Below, one piece after another: positions 32,666-32,796 of a DNA stretch of 32,796 nt; positions within the stretch are counted from its first letter, which is position 1; the number at the start of each line of letters is the position of its first letter. The notes below the pieces were generated by a model. That model was not told where the DNA came from. It worked only from the letters and a program-made list of their open reading frames with translations, and did no database searches. Source of the DNA: Rubrivivax sp. (GTDB lineage: Bacteria; Pseudomonadota; Gammaproteobacteria; Burkholderiales; Burkholderiaceae_C); assembly GCA_022842825.1 (NCBI GenBank), contig JALHOU010000022.1:2044-34839 (forward strand). The letters run 5' to 3'. The translations under genes were made by a program, and so were the position numbers.

Positions 32666-32796
32666 TCAGCGGTCCGACATGGTGGACTCGGGGCGCTCCA
32701 GCACGCTGTAGCCGCGCTGCCAGTGCACCTTGGCCACCCAGACCGAGCGCAGCGTCATGGCCATGAAGCCGAACAGGCACACGCCGTAGACGATGT
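32666..32796 (-). CDS. dctQ: TRAP transporter small permease subunit (DctQ), C-terminal part
   Basis: Only the last 42 codons are in the window; the gene runs past the right edge. The visible end has a hydrophobic segment (IVYGVCLFGFMAMTLRSVW) followed by a polar tail ending ERPESTMSDR, typical of the final span of DctQ. The stop lies 24 bp before the duplicated dctM leader. DctQ binds DctM in the membrane. Assignment rests on position and the last span. Confidence 0.75.
   Translation of the reverse strand, partial: IVYGVCLFGFMAMTLRSVWVAKVHWQRGYSVLERPESTMSDR

Overview
This window looks like a chromosomal segment of a high-GC betaproteobacterium, most likely Burkholderiales. The base composition, the gene types and a Burkholderiales-style repeat hairpin at 30920-30943 point there; this is inference, as there is no rRNA gene to anchor it. 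No tRNA, rRNA, transposase, phage gene or CRISPR array is visible.

Region 1 (7-26252) is one integrated C1/sulfur module. On the minus strand, 3504 to 7 encodes a SoxC/SoxD-type sulfite dehydrogenase, an AA_synth (DUF1185-type) protein and a secreted alpha/beta hydrolase. Divergently, 3773-10149 encodes a two-subunit NAD-dependent formate dehydrogenase and formate-tetrahydrofolate ligase. Then 10351-20240 encodes a four-component Rieske oxygenase (alpha, beta, reductase, Rieske ferredoxin), a sulfonate/nitrate-type ABC importer with two permeases and two ATPases, a small membrane protein and FolD. Converging on it, 23543 to 20283 encodes a divergent PanB-like enzyme, a stand-alone cyclic-nucleotide-binding-fold (CNB) protein, a TauE/SafE exporter and a GcvT-like protein. 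A soluble PAS histidine kinase and a sigma54-dependent response regulator lie at 26252-23740.

Together the genes suggest uptake of a small, probably sulfonated or methylated compound. It would be cleaved by the Rieske oxygenase to a C1 unit that enters the tetrahydrofolate pool and formate oxidation, with sulfite oxidised or exported. Methanesulfonate is the simplest candidate substrate, but the oxygenase is not a textbook MsmA, so the substrate stays open. The unusual features are three CNB domains of one subtype, one fused to the Rieske ferredoxin, one fused to an ABC permease and one free, and an importer whose two ATPases look asymmetric. A shared dyad GTTTC-N5-GAAAC occurs in four intergenic regions. 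Strong sigma54 promoter matches follow it at the oxygenase and panB operons. I infer a local regulon run by the two-component system.

Region 2 (26423-32796) is a separate minus-strand sugar-acid operon: UxaA-family dehydratase, FAH-family hydrolase, SDR dehydrogenase, enolase-superfamily dehydratase and a TRAP transporter (DctM, and DctQ cut by the window end). It has no copy of the dyad.
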